DNA of 64,000 nucleotides, from positions 186,001 to 250,000 of the forward strand of contig NZ_FWFQ01000001.1 in assembly GCF_900172235.1 (NCBI RefSeq). Reading direction: 5' to 3'. This DNA comes from Pseudoruegeria aquimaris (GTDB lineage Bacteria > Pseudomonadota > Alphaproteobacteria > Rhodobacterales > Rhodobacteraceae). Positions 10,901 to 18,357 of this stretch are shown here, piece by piece. The position numbers were made by a program, and so were the translations under genes. The notes below the pieces were generated by a model. That model searched no databases. It saw only the letters and a list, made by a program, of their open reading frames with translations, and was not told where the DNA came from. Position 1 is the stretch's first letter; the number at the start of each line of letters is the position of its first letter.

Positions 10901-12869
10901 CGTCGAGCGAAAGCCGCACGCTGCCGGTGAGCGGCAGCCCCGCTACGGCGGCGAAATCGCCCAGGTCGCCCACTTCGGCGGTGATGTCGGCCTCGATGTC
11001 GGCGCCGAGCGTGGTGCCGGAGACGCGGGCATCGCCCGCCGCCTTCAGGCTGGCCACCTGCGCATCGAACCGCAGGCCGCCGCCGGTTTCCCTGGTGATG
11101 CGCCCGTCGGCCGAGACGGCCACGTCGCGGCCATTGACGGTGAACTCGCGCAGGGTGGTGCCGGTGGTGTCGCGCAGGGCGCTCAGGGTGAAGCTGCTCT
11201 CGCCGCCGATGATGCCGTCCAGCGCCGGATCCCCGAGGCCGATGCCGCTGCCCGTGCCGGTGGCCTTCACGTCGAAGGCCCCGGTGAGCGCGGCGGCCTT
11301 GGCCTTCAGCTCCAGATCGGCCCGCCCCGAGAGATCGAGGCCGGCGAAATCGGAATAGGCGCCCAGATCGGCAAGCGTGGCCCTCAGGTCGGCGTCGATG
11401 TTCAGCCCCTCGGCGATGTCGGCCAGCACGGCCGAGCCACTGGCTTCGGCCCCGGCGGCCCTTGCCTCGAAGGCGGTGATGTCGAGCGCGCCGCCGCGCG
11501 TCCAGCCCGCCGAGGCGGTGGCCGTGAGCCCGTCCGCCAGAAGTTCGGTGAGGCGCGCGTCGCCGAAGCCCATGTCGTTGGCCGCGAGGATCAGGTTGGC
11601 CGTCACCGATCCGGGCGTGTCGCCCTCGCGCCGCTTCAGGCTGCCCTCGCCCAGCAGGCTCGCCGCCCCGAGGGACAGATCTTCACGCACCAGCTGCTGA
11701 AGCCACAGCGCGGCCGTCCACTCGTCGCCGGCCTCATGATCGAAGCTGACGGTGAGATCCAGCTTGCCCAGATCGGTTTCCACGCCCGGCAGCGGCAGGC
11801 GCACCGCGCTTTTGCCCTGCGGCGGGGTGATCTCGCCCTTCAGCGCGATGGTGCGCGGCCACATGTCCTCGCCCAGCGTCAGGCCGCCGTCGAGCGTCAC
11901 CGAGGCCGCCGTGAAGGACAGCGTGTCGATCACCAGCCCGCCCGCGCCGGGGCGCGCGCCGGCCACGTCGAGGCGCAGGTCGTTGCCGAGGAATTCGCGG
12001 TAGCTGGGCAGGAAGAGCGGCGCCACGTCGCCCGCCAGCCCGGCGGTGAAACGCAGGTCGGGCTGCGCGGCGCCGGTGTCTTCGGTGAGCAGTGCCACCT
12101 GCCCCGTCAGCCGCTCCTGCCCGTCCGTCGCGAGCACGAGATCGGCGCGGAAGTCATCCAGCGGGCCGACGCCCTGCACCGTCAGATCCAGAGAAGGCTC
12201 GCCCGGCATCCCGGCAAGGCTCGCCACGATGCCGCCCGGATCCTCCGCCAGTTCCAGGTCCACCGAGAGCACGCGGGTGTTGTTGGAATAGCTGCCGTTC
12301 AGGCGGAACGTGCCTTCCGGCCCGTCCAGCCGCTGCAGCTCGGTCTCCACCAGCCCCTCGCCGTCGATCAGGATGACGCGTCCGCCCAGCGTCGCGGCCA
12401 GATCCTGCCCGGCCAGCGCCGCGCCGATCTCGATGCGCTCCAGCGCGAAGCGGTTGATCTCGATCGAAACCGGCAGCTGCGGCAGGCTGAAGCCCTCCGA
12501 GGCCGCGGCCTCCGGCGGCTCGGTGCTCGGCGGCACGATGGGCGCGCGGGTGACGATCAGCTCCTCGGCCACCAGTTCGTTCACCGCCAGACGGCGGCGC
12601 AGCAGCGCGGTGCGCTGCCAGTCGAAGGCGGCGTTGCGCAGGATCAGCCATGGCCCCTGCTCGTCGGAGAAGATCAGCTCCTCCAGCGTCGCACGGGAAG
12701 AGAGCGCACCGCGGAAACCACGCACCGTGACCTGGCGCCCCGGCCCCGACAGGCTGCTTTCGATCAGGCGGCTGATGCGGCCACCATCGCCCTCGGGCGC
12801 GGTTTCCGCCTCCTGTGCGAACAGCCAGACCGGCCACAGCAAACACAGAACGATGGCCAGTACCCGCAT
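7998..12869 (-). CDS. tamB: Translocation and assembly module protein TamB
   Basis: A 1623-residue periplasm-spanning protein of the AsmA/TamB bridge-like group that works with TamA in outer-membrane protein insertion and probably in lipid transport. Seen: an N-terminal hydrophobic anchor/signal (residues 1-18), a very long series of degenerate beta repeats with recurring phrases such as SDLAPFSALAGQSL(A/T)GAA and the recurring (I)AQVDxLLxG motif, and a C-terminal TamB domain (roughly residues 1250-1623) ending in FFERDY with a terminal aromatic residue. The ATG shares one base with the tamA stop (TGATG), so the two are translationally coupled. The internal repeats at residues about 550-1130 look like recent tandem duplications. 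Confidence 0.95.
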   Translation of the reverse strand: MRVLAIVLCLLWPVWLFAQEAETAPEGDGGRISRLIESSLSGPGRQVTVRGFRGALSSRATLEELIFSDEQGPWLILRNAAFDWQRTALLRRRLAVNELVAEELIVTRAPIVPPSTEPPEAAASEGFSLPQLPVSIEINRFALERIEIGAALAGQDLAATLGGRVILIDGEGLVETELQRLDGPEGTFRLNGSYSNNTRVLSVDLELAEDPGGIVASLAGMPGEPSLDLTVQGVGPLDDFRADLVLATDGQERLTGQVALLTEDTGAAQPDLRFTAGLAGDVAPLFLPSYREFLGNDLRLDVAGARPGAGGLVIDTLSFTAASVTLDGGLTLGEDMWPRTIALKGEITPPQGKSAVRLPLPGVETDLGKLDLTVSFDHEAGDEWTAALWLQQLVREDLSLGAASLLGEGSLKRREGDTPGSVTANLILAANDMGFGDARLTELLADGLTATASAGWTRGGALDITAFEARAAGAEASGSAVLADIAEGLNIDADLRATLADLGAYSDFAGLDLSGRADLELKAKAAALTGAFDVKATGTGSGIGLGDPALDGIIGGESSFTLSALRDTTGTTLREFTVNGRDVAVSADGRITRETGGGLRFDAQVASLKAAGDARVSGTTLGADIEADITAEVGDLGDFAAVAGLPLTGSVRLSLDGGGNIAARTFDARAQGTASGLSTGIQQVDALVGQSAELDIDIARLAETLAVRKLRVTAKEVDVTASGNVTETGGAIDFDARVASASLIGRALLSGLDPAATVELDAEAKVDDLAPFGALAGQGLTGAAQLDLAGRIALDSLDFDIRADGATDGLQLGIAQVDPLLEGRTALSVDASRAGRTIDIRELVIDGTEIALNAKGALGAESGAFDFEARFLSARLAGNAALADLDNGPSVALDATAQVSDLAPFSALAGQSLAGAADLKIDGTANAKTFDFDVEARGGLQDVTVGIAQVDALLAGNTTFIVDAAKSGRQLDIGTLEINGEQVDLTASGAVDDAGGTLSFDGRVLSAQASGTAQVSGMDQGIDVAFDASASVADLAPFGVFAGRSLAGAAELSLSGSANVETRDFDVTANGQLQDVRAGIPDVDRLLAGQTALALQAAKSGEAITLTQLEVDGSELDLSASGTLQAGAGQIALQGSLRDVSLFVPDISGGARLGGTATLQGSEIALDLDLDTDAGFATAVDGTVARDFQTVNLAITGAAPLAVANKFIAPRSVIGTAQMSITVNGPPALSSVAGTVTVSGGRFSAPNLKVALDDINSQIAISGANLTIDAATNVSPEGRVTARGTLALTPPFNTNLQVDLEAVRLTDPSLYDARLNGQVAFVGPAAGGADISGVINLGKTDIQIPSAAVGATSAPQGMIHVNETAAQRLTRERAGFKGADEIKASSGGGAGPVYGLDLTINAPQRITIRGRGLDIELGGAIDVVGTTARVITEGEFDLIRGHLDFLGKRLNLEEVTISLLGDFTPFIRIVAVADIPDGEGRIVIDGPAVDPDFEFSSTPELPEDEVLAQILFGESISNLSALQAAELASSISELTGGKGFGLVSGIRDSLGLDDLNVETDSEGNTTVRAGRYLTDNVYTDVAVDSDGETEVNLNLDITDDFTAKVSVESDGDSSLGIFFERDY

Positions 12870-14710
12870 CAGAACGCCTGCCCTATACCGATGTAGATCT
12901 TGATGTCGCCGTTCTCGTCATCCCCTTCCAGCGGGTAGCCGAGATCCACCCGCAAGGGGCCGATGGGCGATTTGTAGCGCACCCCGACGCCGATGCCGGA
13001 GTGGTAGACGTAATCCTCGGTGATGTAGGATTCGGGGCCGATGAAGCCCACGTCGTAGAAGCCGACGAGCCCGATGCTGTCGGTCACGTAGCTGCGCGCC
13101 TCCAGCGAAACCCCGACGAAGGATTTGCCGCCGGTGGAGATGTCACCGGGCAGTTCGATCTGCAGCGACTGGTAGGTATGGCCGCGCACGGTGCCCGCGC
13201 CACCGGAGAAGAACAGGTAGTCCGGCGGAGTTTCGGAGAGATCCGGCCCCACGACCGAACCGAGCTGGAGCCGGCCGGCCAGCACGAAGTTCTTCTTCTC
13301 GCCGAACCCGAGGTAGCCGCGCAGATCGCTGAACAACTGCGCACCGCTGCTGCTTTCGTTGCCGACGCCGACGAAGGGCTCCGCCTCGGCCCGCAGGTAG
13401 AAATCCCGCGTCGGCTCAAGCTCGCTGTTGCGCTTGTCCCACTCCAGTTTGACCGGCAGCACGAAATGGGTGAACTCGCGCTCGCCGAAATCGTCGTCAT
13501 ATTGCGAGTAGCGGAACCCGAGGCCCAGCTCGCCTTCCAGATCGTCCGAGAAGATGCGCGTGGCGGAAACGCCGGCCACGGCCTTGCGCTCGAAGTAGCC
13601 CGGATCGTCGTTCTGCTCGATCGAGGCGAAGACGTTGCCGTTGGTGTCCGGGCCGTAGATCGCCGGGCGCGTCAGCCTCGCGCCGAGGAAGTAATCCACC
13701 CCGCCGGTGGCCACTTCCAGCCCGCCGATGTTGGCGATCTCGCCGCGCACGTCCAGCGTTTCGGCGCCGCCGAAGAGGTTGCGGTGCTTCCAGTAGCTCG
13801 TGAGGCTCAGGCCTTCGGAGCTGGAGATCTCGGCCCCGAAACCGAAGCGCCGCGGCAGCTGATCGTCCACCGTCAGCAGCATCGGCAGCGTGTCGTTGGG
13901 GCCGATCTCCTCGGCCTCGGTCAGGTTGGCGGTGGAGAAGGTGCCCGTGCGGCGCAGCCGCTTGGTGACCTCGTTGACCTCGTCCGGCGAGTAGACCGTG
14001 CCTTCCGGGTAGCCGGCGATCTGGAGCACGCGCTTGTCGCGCACCTTGCCGCGGTTGTCGAGCGTGAGGGCGCCGAAGGTCAGTTTGGGGCCCGGCGCCA
14101 GCTCGATCTGCGTATCCAGCGTGGCGGCGCGGTTGTCGGCGCGCACGCTCTGATCCTTCAGCTCCGCCTTGGCGTGGCCCTGGTTGCGCCAGCCCCGGAT
14201 GCCGGCGTTGGCCGCGCTGGAAATCACGCCGCTGCGCGCGATCTCGCCCTTGGCGAAGCCGTTGGGCAGCTCGGTGCCCTTGGCCAGCGGCGCGACCTCG
14301 GCGCGGGAGAACTTGAACTGCTCGCCCTGCTGCACGTCGATCACGATGCGCGAGACGCGCGCGGGCGGCGAAAACGGCGGAATGTCGGCCGCCTCGCGGC
14401 CATCCACCTTTATGCTGATCACGCCGGCGTAATAGCCCTGCCCGTAGAGCGCACCCAGGATGCGCCCGTAATCGGCGCGCGCGGCGGCCACCACGTCCTG
14501 CGTGCTGGAAGTGTCGCCCTGCAGCGAGGAAACCGAGAGCGACGCGTTGCGGACGGTTTCGGTGAGGGATTCGTTGTTGCCGCTCGTGCGCACGATGACT
14601 TCATCCAGCGCCAAGGCAGGAGCGGTGGCCACGAATGCGAGGGTGGCCGCCACGCCGGCCGCGCGGCCTAATGCCTTGGTGTAGGTCGGTAAATGGCGCC
14701 TGTCGCTCAC
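12869..14710 (-). CDS. tamA: Outer-membrane assembly protein TamA (Omp85 family)
   Basis: A 613-residue Omp85 protein: signal peptide ending around ATAPALA, POTRA repeats (about residues 20-260), then a 16-strand barrel whose characteristic lid motif appears as GGAGTVRGHTYQSL and whose C-terminus ends in a phenylalanine (GIGQAF), the beta-signal expected for outer-membrane insertion. The start chosen is a GTG at 14710 served by AGGGGG eight bases upstream; a TTG 36 bp earlier is open in frame but lacks a Shine-Dalgarno. Overlap with tamB by one base confirms the tam operon. Confidence 0.94.
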   Translation of the reverse strand: MSDRRHLPTYTKALGRAAGVAATLAFVATAPALALDEVIVRTSGNNESLTETVRNASLSVSSLQGDTSSTQDVVAAARADYGRILGALYGQGYYAGVISIKVDGREAADIPPFSPPARVSRIVIDVQQGEQFKFSRAEVAPLAKGTELPNGFAKGEIARSGVISSAANAGIRGWRNQGHAKAELKDQSVRADNRAATLDTQIELAPGPKLTFGALTLDNRGKVRDKRVLQIAGYPEGTVYSPDEVNEVTKRLRRTGTFSTANLTEAEEIGPNDTLPMLLTVDDQLPRRFGFGAEISSSEGLSLTSYWKHRNLFGGAETLDVRGEIANIGGLEVATGGVDYFLGARLTRPAIYGPDTNGNVFASIEQNDDPGYFERKAVAGVSATRIFSDDLEGELGLGFRYSQYDDDFGEREFTHFVLPVKLEWDKRNSELEPTRDFYLRAEAEPFVGVGNESSSGAQLFSDLRGYLGFGEKKNFVLAGRLQLGSVVGPDLSETPPDYLFFSGGAGTVRGHTYQSLQIELPGDISTGGKSFVGVSLEARSYVTDSIGLVGFYDVGFIGPESYITEDYVYHSGIGVGVRYKSPIGPLRVDLGYPLEGDDENGDIKIYIGIGQAF

Positions 14711-14888
14711 CGGATGTGCCCCCTGCTTCGCAATGCCTTCGTTCAACGCTCCGGCTTCGGGTAATCTTGGACGAGCCGGTTTCCCTTTCAGTTAAGGCGA
14801 TTTCGGCGGTTCGGGCAACCGTCTTGCCGCTTCCGCGGGCGCGCCGCGCCAGAGCGGATCAGGCCGGCTCAGTTCAGGCCGGCCCGGA

Positions 14889-15224
14889 TCAATCGGGGAC
14901 TTTCCAGTCCTCCGGGGTCATCTCCTTGCCGCGCCCGCGCCAGAGCGGCACGCCGGTGCGCACGGCGGCGCGGCCGATCATGTGGCTGCCCACCGGGGCG
15001 GTGAACAGGATGAAGGCCACCACGGCCACGACGCGGAAGGTCGTCGAGAGATCCCAGAAGGCGACGGCGCCGCCGGCGAGGATCAGGCCGCAGGCCAGCG
15101 TGCCTGCCTTGGTGGAGGCGTGCATCCGCACCAGCACGTCCGGCAGACGCAGCACGCCGAGCGCGGCGATGAAGGCGAAGAAGCCCCCCGACAGCACGAG
15201 GATCCCGGCCAGAACGTCCAGCAT
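14889..15224 (-). CDS. mnhG: Mrp-type Na+/H+ antiporter subunit G
   Basis: A 111-residue membrane protein with three hydrophobic segments. LRLPDVLVRMHASTKAGTLA is the MnhG/PhaG signature. Last gene of the seven-gene antiporter operon. The ATG overlaps the mnhF stop (TGATG), preceded by AAGGAG. Subunit G is needed for assembly of the Mrp complex; its direct role in transport is not settled. The 178 bp downstream hold the tamA promoter region. Confidence 0.93.
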   Translation of the reverse strand: MLDVLAGILVLSGGFFAFIAALGVLRLPDVLVRMHASTKAGTLACGLILAGGAVAFWDLSTTFRVVAVVAFILFTAPVGSHMIGRAAVRTGVPLWRGRGKEMTPEDWKVPD

Positions 15225-15592
15225 CACGCATCTCCTTTCGGGGTGGGCGTGGATTCATCGGCCGCGTCCACCACCTCGGCCAGGGTTTTCTGCAACCGCG
15301 CCTCCCGGCGGCGACGTTTCACCCGCCGCTCCGCGAAACGCGCCAGCGCCACCGTGGCGAGGAAGCCCACGAGCGCCATCACCAGCGCCACGTCGAGGAA
15401 GGTCTCGTCCCGCGTGGAGATGGCGAAGAGCCCGCAGAAGGCCACGATGAGGATCGTCATCATGTCGAGCGCCACCACCCGGTCGGGCAGGCTCGGCCCC
15501 TTCACCAGGCGGATGAAGCCAAGGACCAGCGCCAGAACGATCATCACGAAGCCGGCGTTCACCGAAAGGGCAAGAAATTCCTCGGACGTCAT
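15224..15592 (-). CDS. mnhF: Mrp-type Na+/H+ antiporter subunit F
   Basis: A 122-residue protein with three transmembrane segments and the family motif RLVKGPSLPDRVVALD. The start at 15592 overlaps mnhE by ATGA. Compared with typical MnhF (about 90 residues) it has a charged C-terminal extension of about 35 residues (RRVKRRRREARLQKTL and onwards) that is probably cytoplasmic. Confidence 0.92.
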   Translation of the reverse strand: MTSEEFLALSVNAGFVMIVLALVLGFIRLVKGPSLPDRVVALDMMTILIVAFCGLFAISTRDETFLDVALVMALVGFLATVALARFAERRVKRRRREARLQKTLAEVVDAADESTPTPKGDA

Positions 15593-16068
15593 GTTTCGAT
15601 GGCCTCCTTCACCCAGCGCTCCATCCCGTTCTTCAGCGTATCGCGCAGCGCCTGCGGATCCTCGCTGAACATGGCGTGCACGTAGAGCGTCTTGCGATCC
15701 TCGGAAACGTCGAGGCTCAGGGTGCCCGGCGTCAGTGAGATCAGGTTGGTCACCAGCAGGATACCGATTTCGGTGTCGATATCCAAAGGCACGTCCACGA
15801 TGCCCGGCACCGAGTGCTGGGTCGGGGTCAGCACGTCCCACACCACCACCAGCGAGGAAACGATCAGCTCGTAGTGGAACATCACCAGCAGCCGCAGCCA
15901 GTAGTAGGCGCGCAGGAAGTAGAGGTTGGGCCCGCCCATGAGCGGCTGCAGCAGCCAGAGCACGGCGAACCCGATGCCATAGCCGGTGAAAAGCGTCAGC
16001 AGGCTGAAGCTGCCCGACCAGGCCGCCCAGATCAGGGCGAGCGTCACGTTGAAGAGAAACAGGTTCAT
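15589..16068 (-). CDS. mnhE: Mrp-type Na+/H+ antiporter subunit E
   Basis: A 159-residue protein. Two N-terminal hydrophobic hairpins precede a soluble domain with the MnhE signature LISLTPGTLSLDVSEDRKTLYVHA (cited here in parts: ISLTPGTLS and LYVHA). It is a structural subunit of the Mrp complex. The start overlaps the end of mnhD (ATGC/TGA region, 4 bp), and its own end overlaps mnhF. Confidence 0.92.
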   Translation of the reverse strand: MNLFLFNVTLALIWAAWSGSFSLLTLFTGYGIGFAVLWLLQPLMGGPNLYFLRAYYWLRLLVMFHYELIVSSLVVVWDVLTPTQHSVPGIVDVPLDIDTEIGILLVTNLISLTPGTLSLDVSEDRKTLYVHAMFSEDPQALRDTLKNGMERWVKEAIET

Positions 16069-17576
16069 CGCGTGCCCCCCTGCGTCACGCCCAGCACCGC
16101 CTGCACGTAGTCCGACGGATCAAGCAGCTGCCCCGCGGCCGATGTCGCGAAATCCATGAAAGGCTCCGGGTTCAGGCCGATCACCACCGTCAGCAGCGCC
16201 AGCCCGGCGATGGGCAGCAGCAGCGCGACCTGCGCGAAATTGGACAGGCTCTTCAGGCTCGGCTCGATCTCTTCGGGGTGCGGTTCCCAGAAGGCCTGCG
16301 CCCAGATCTTCGTCATCGAATAGATCGTCAGAAGCCCCACGAACAGCGCAACTCCGGCGGCCCACCACATTTCGATCTCCAGCGCCGCCTTGATCAGGAT
16401 GAACTTGGCCCAGAAGCCCGACAGCGGCGGGAAACCGGCCAGCGAAAACGCCGGGATCAGGAACAGGAACGCCAGCACCGGCGCGCTCTTGTAGAGGCCG
16501 CCCATCTTCGAAAGCTCGGTGGAGCCGGTGATCCGCCGGGCCACGCCCGAGATCAGGAAGAGGTTGCCCTTCACGATGATGTGGTGGACGAGGTAGAACA
16601 CGCTCCCCGCCAGCGCCAGCGGCGTGTAGAGCGCAAGGCCAAGGATCATGTAGCCGATCTGGCTGACGATGTGGAACGAAAGGATCTTGCGGAAATCGCT
16701 CTGCGCGGCCGCACCCAGAACGCCCGTGAGCATCGTCAGGCAGGCCACCCACAACAGGATCTGGTGGGTATAGGCCACGTCCTCCACGAAGATCAGCGTG
16801 AAGGCGCGCATCAGCGCGTAGACGCCCACCTTGGTCAGCAGCCCGGCGAAGACGGCCGAGACGGAGAAGCTGGGCGTGTGGTAGGCGGCGGGCAGCCAGA
16901 AGAAGAGCGGAAACAGCGCCGCCTTCACCCCGAAGGCCACCATGAACATCACCGCCACCACCGTCAGAAGGCTCTGGTTCTCCAGCTGCTGCACCGCGAG
17001 GCTCAGATCGGCCATGTTGAGCGTGCCCGTCATGCCGTAGAGAAAGCCGACGCCGGTCAGGAAGAAGACCGTGGAGACGAGGTTCATCATCACGTAACGG
17101 ATGCCGGCGTCGATCTGGCTTTTCTTGCCGCCCAGCACCAGCAGGCCGAAGGAGGCTATGAGCATCACCTCGAACCAGACGTAGAGGTTGAAGAGATCCC
17201 CCGTCAGGAAGGCGCCGCAGACGCCGGCGATGAGCACCTGGAACAGCGCGTGATAGCCGAGGAAGACCTGGCGTTCGCTGATTTCGGCGCTGGCGTAGAC
17301 GGCGACGGCCAGCGCGGTGATCGCGGTGATGACGACCATGACCGCGCTCAGCCCGTCGGCCACCAGAGTGATGCCGAAGGGCGCGGGCCAGCCGCCCATC
17401 TGCGCGGCGACCACGCCCTCGCGCAGCACCGTGGCGAAGAGCAGCAGCGAAACCGCCAGAAGCACGCCGGAGCCGATCACGCTGGCCCAGCGGCACCAGC
17501 CGGTGCGGCGCAGGAAGAAAGCGCAGATGGCCGTCAGGAAGGGGATCAGGATGGGAAGGGCGAGCAGCCAGCTCAT
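16065..17576 (-). CDS. mnhD: Mrp-type Na+/H+ antiporter subunit D
   Basis: A 503-residue polytopic protein of the NuoN/MrpD proton-channel family with about 14 transmembrane helices. Seen: the conserved WFEVMLIASFGLLVLGG glutamate helix, the KAALFPLFFWLPAAYHTP lysine helix and the later lysine/histidine channel segment around VHHIIVKGNLFL. These are the residues that carry protons in complex I homologues. The ATG at 17576 overlaps mnhC by ATGA; the longer open frame upstream lies inside mnhC and was rejected. Confidence 0.94.
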   Translation of the reverse strand: MSWLLALPILIPFLTAICAFFLRRTGWCRWASVIGSGVLLAVSLLLFATVLREGVVAAQMGGWPAPFGITLVADGLSAVMVVITAITALAVAVYASAEISERQVFLGYHALFQVLIAGVCGAFLTGDLFNLYVWFEVMLIASFGLLVLGGKKSQIDAGIRYVMMNLVSTVFFLTGVGFLYGMTGTLNMADLSLAVQQLENQSLLTVVAVMFMVAFGVKAALFPLFFWLPAAYHTPSFSVSAVFAGLLTKVGVYALMRAFTLIFVEDVAYTHQILLWVACLTMLTGVLGAAAQSDFRKILSFHIVSQIGYMILGLALYTPLALAGSVFYLVHHIIVKGNLFLISGVARRITGSTELSKMGGLYKSAPVLAFLFLIPAFSLAGFPPLSGFWAKFILIKAALEIEMWWAAGVALFVGLLTIYSMTKIWAQAFWEPHPEEIEPSLKSLSNFAQVALLLPIAGLALLTVVIGLNPEPFMDFATSAAGQLLDPSDYVQAVLGVTQGGTR

Positions 17577-17935
17577 TGCGCGGGCCCCTTCGGTTCGGCA
17601 GCGTCCATTTCGTCGGAGTAGAGCGTGCCCAGTGTGGTGTAGGCGCGGTAAACGAGCACCAGCGCGAAAGCAAAAAGGCCAAAGCCGATCACGATGGCCG
17701 TCAGCACCAGCGCCTGCGGCAGGGCGTTCGCCACGCCCTCGGCCGGCGCATAGGCGCCCTCCTTGATCAGCGGCGGGGCACCGGGCGTCAGCCGGCCGGC
17801 GGTGAAGATCGCGAGGTTGGCGGCGTTGCTGATCAGGATCAGCCCGAAGATGAAGCGCAGCACGTTGCGCGCCAGCATCAGGTAGACCGCCGCGGCCACC
17901 ATCACGCCGATGGTTATGGCGAGAAGGAACTCCAC
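17573..17935 (-). CDS. mnhC: Mrp-type Na+/H+ antiporter subunit C
   Basis: A 120-residue NuoK-like subunit with three transmembrane segments; the phrase YLMLARNVLRFIFGLILISN matches MnhC in position and length. The start is assigned to a GTG at 17935, two bases after the mnhB stop, since no ATG gives the full first helix. NuoK-type glutamates are not obvious in the first helix. Part of the overlapping mnhABCDEFG operon. Confidence 0.9.
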   Translation of the reverse strand: MEFLLAITIGVMVAAAVYLMLARNVLRFIFGLILISNAANLAIFTAGRLTPGAPPLIKEGAYAPAEGVANALPQALVLTAIVIGFGLFAFALVLVYRAYTTLGTLYSDEMDAAEPKGPAQ

Positions 17936-17937
17936 CC

Positions 17938-18357
17938 TCAGATCTCCTCTTCCATGGCAAAGACCAGCATCAAAATTGCGCCTAAGACCACGAGGTAGAC
18001 GCCGATGTCGAAAAGGATCACCGTGCTGACGGGAATACCCTTGCTGCCCTCGGTGGCCCCGAGGAAGAGCCACTGCCCGGTGAAGGGCGCATCGCGGAAC
18101 AGCGCCGAGGCAAACGCCGACAGCAGCGAGGCCGCCAGCCCCGACATGGCGAGGCTCTGCGGATCCACCCGCAGCGTGGCGCGGGCCTCGCGCGTGCCGC
18201 AGGCCACCGCGTAGAGGATGAAGCCCGTGGCCCCGATCAGCCCGCCGATGAAGCCGCCGCCGGGCTCGTTGTGGCCGCGGAACAGCATGTAGATCGAGAA
18301 GACGAGGAGGATCGCGGCGAGATAGCGCGAGGCCACGCGCAGGATGAGCGAATTCAT
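17938..18357 (-). CDS. mnhB: Mrp-type Na+/H+ antiporter subunit B
   Basis: A 139-residue protein with four transmembrane segments and the MnhB signature FRGHNEPGGGFIGGLI. The ATG overlaps the mnhA stop as ATGA. Together with the C-terminal part of MnhA it forms the NuoJ-like part of the complex. Confidence 0.93.
   Translation of the reverse strand: MNSLILRVASRYLAAILLVFSIYMLFRGHNEPGGGFIGGLIGATGFILYAVACGTREARATLRVDPQSLAMSGLAASLLSAFASALFRDAPFTGQWLFLGATEGSKGIPVSTVILFDIGVYLVVLGAILMLVFAMEEEI

Noticed and set aside
8544-12896. A 1450-codon open frame antisense to tamB
   Set aside because: Arises from the GC-rich third positions of tamB; composition is Arg/Gly/Ala-rich without domains, and the opposite strand encodes a clear TamB.
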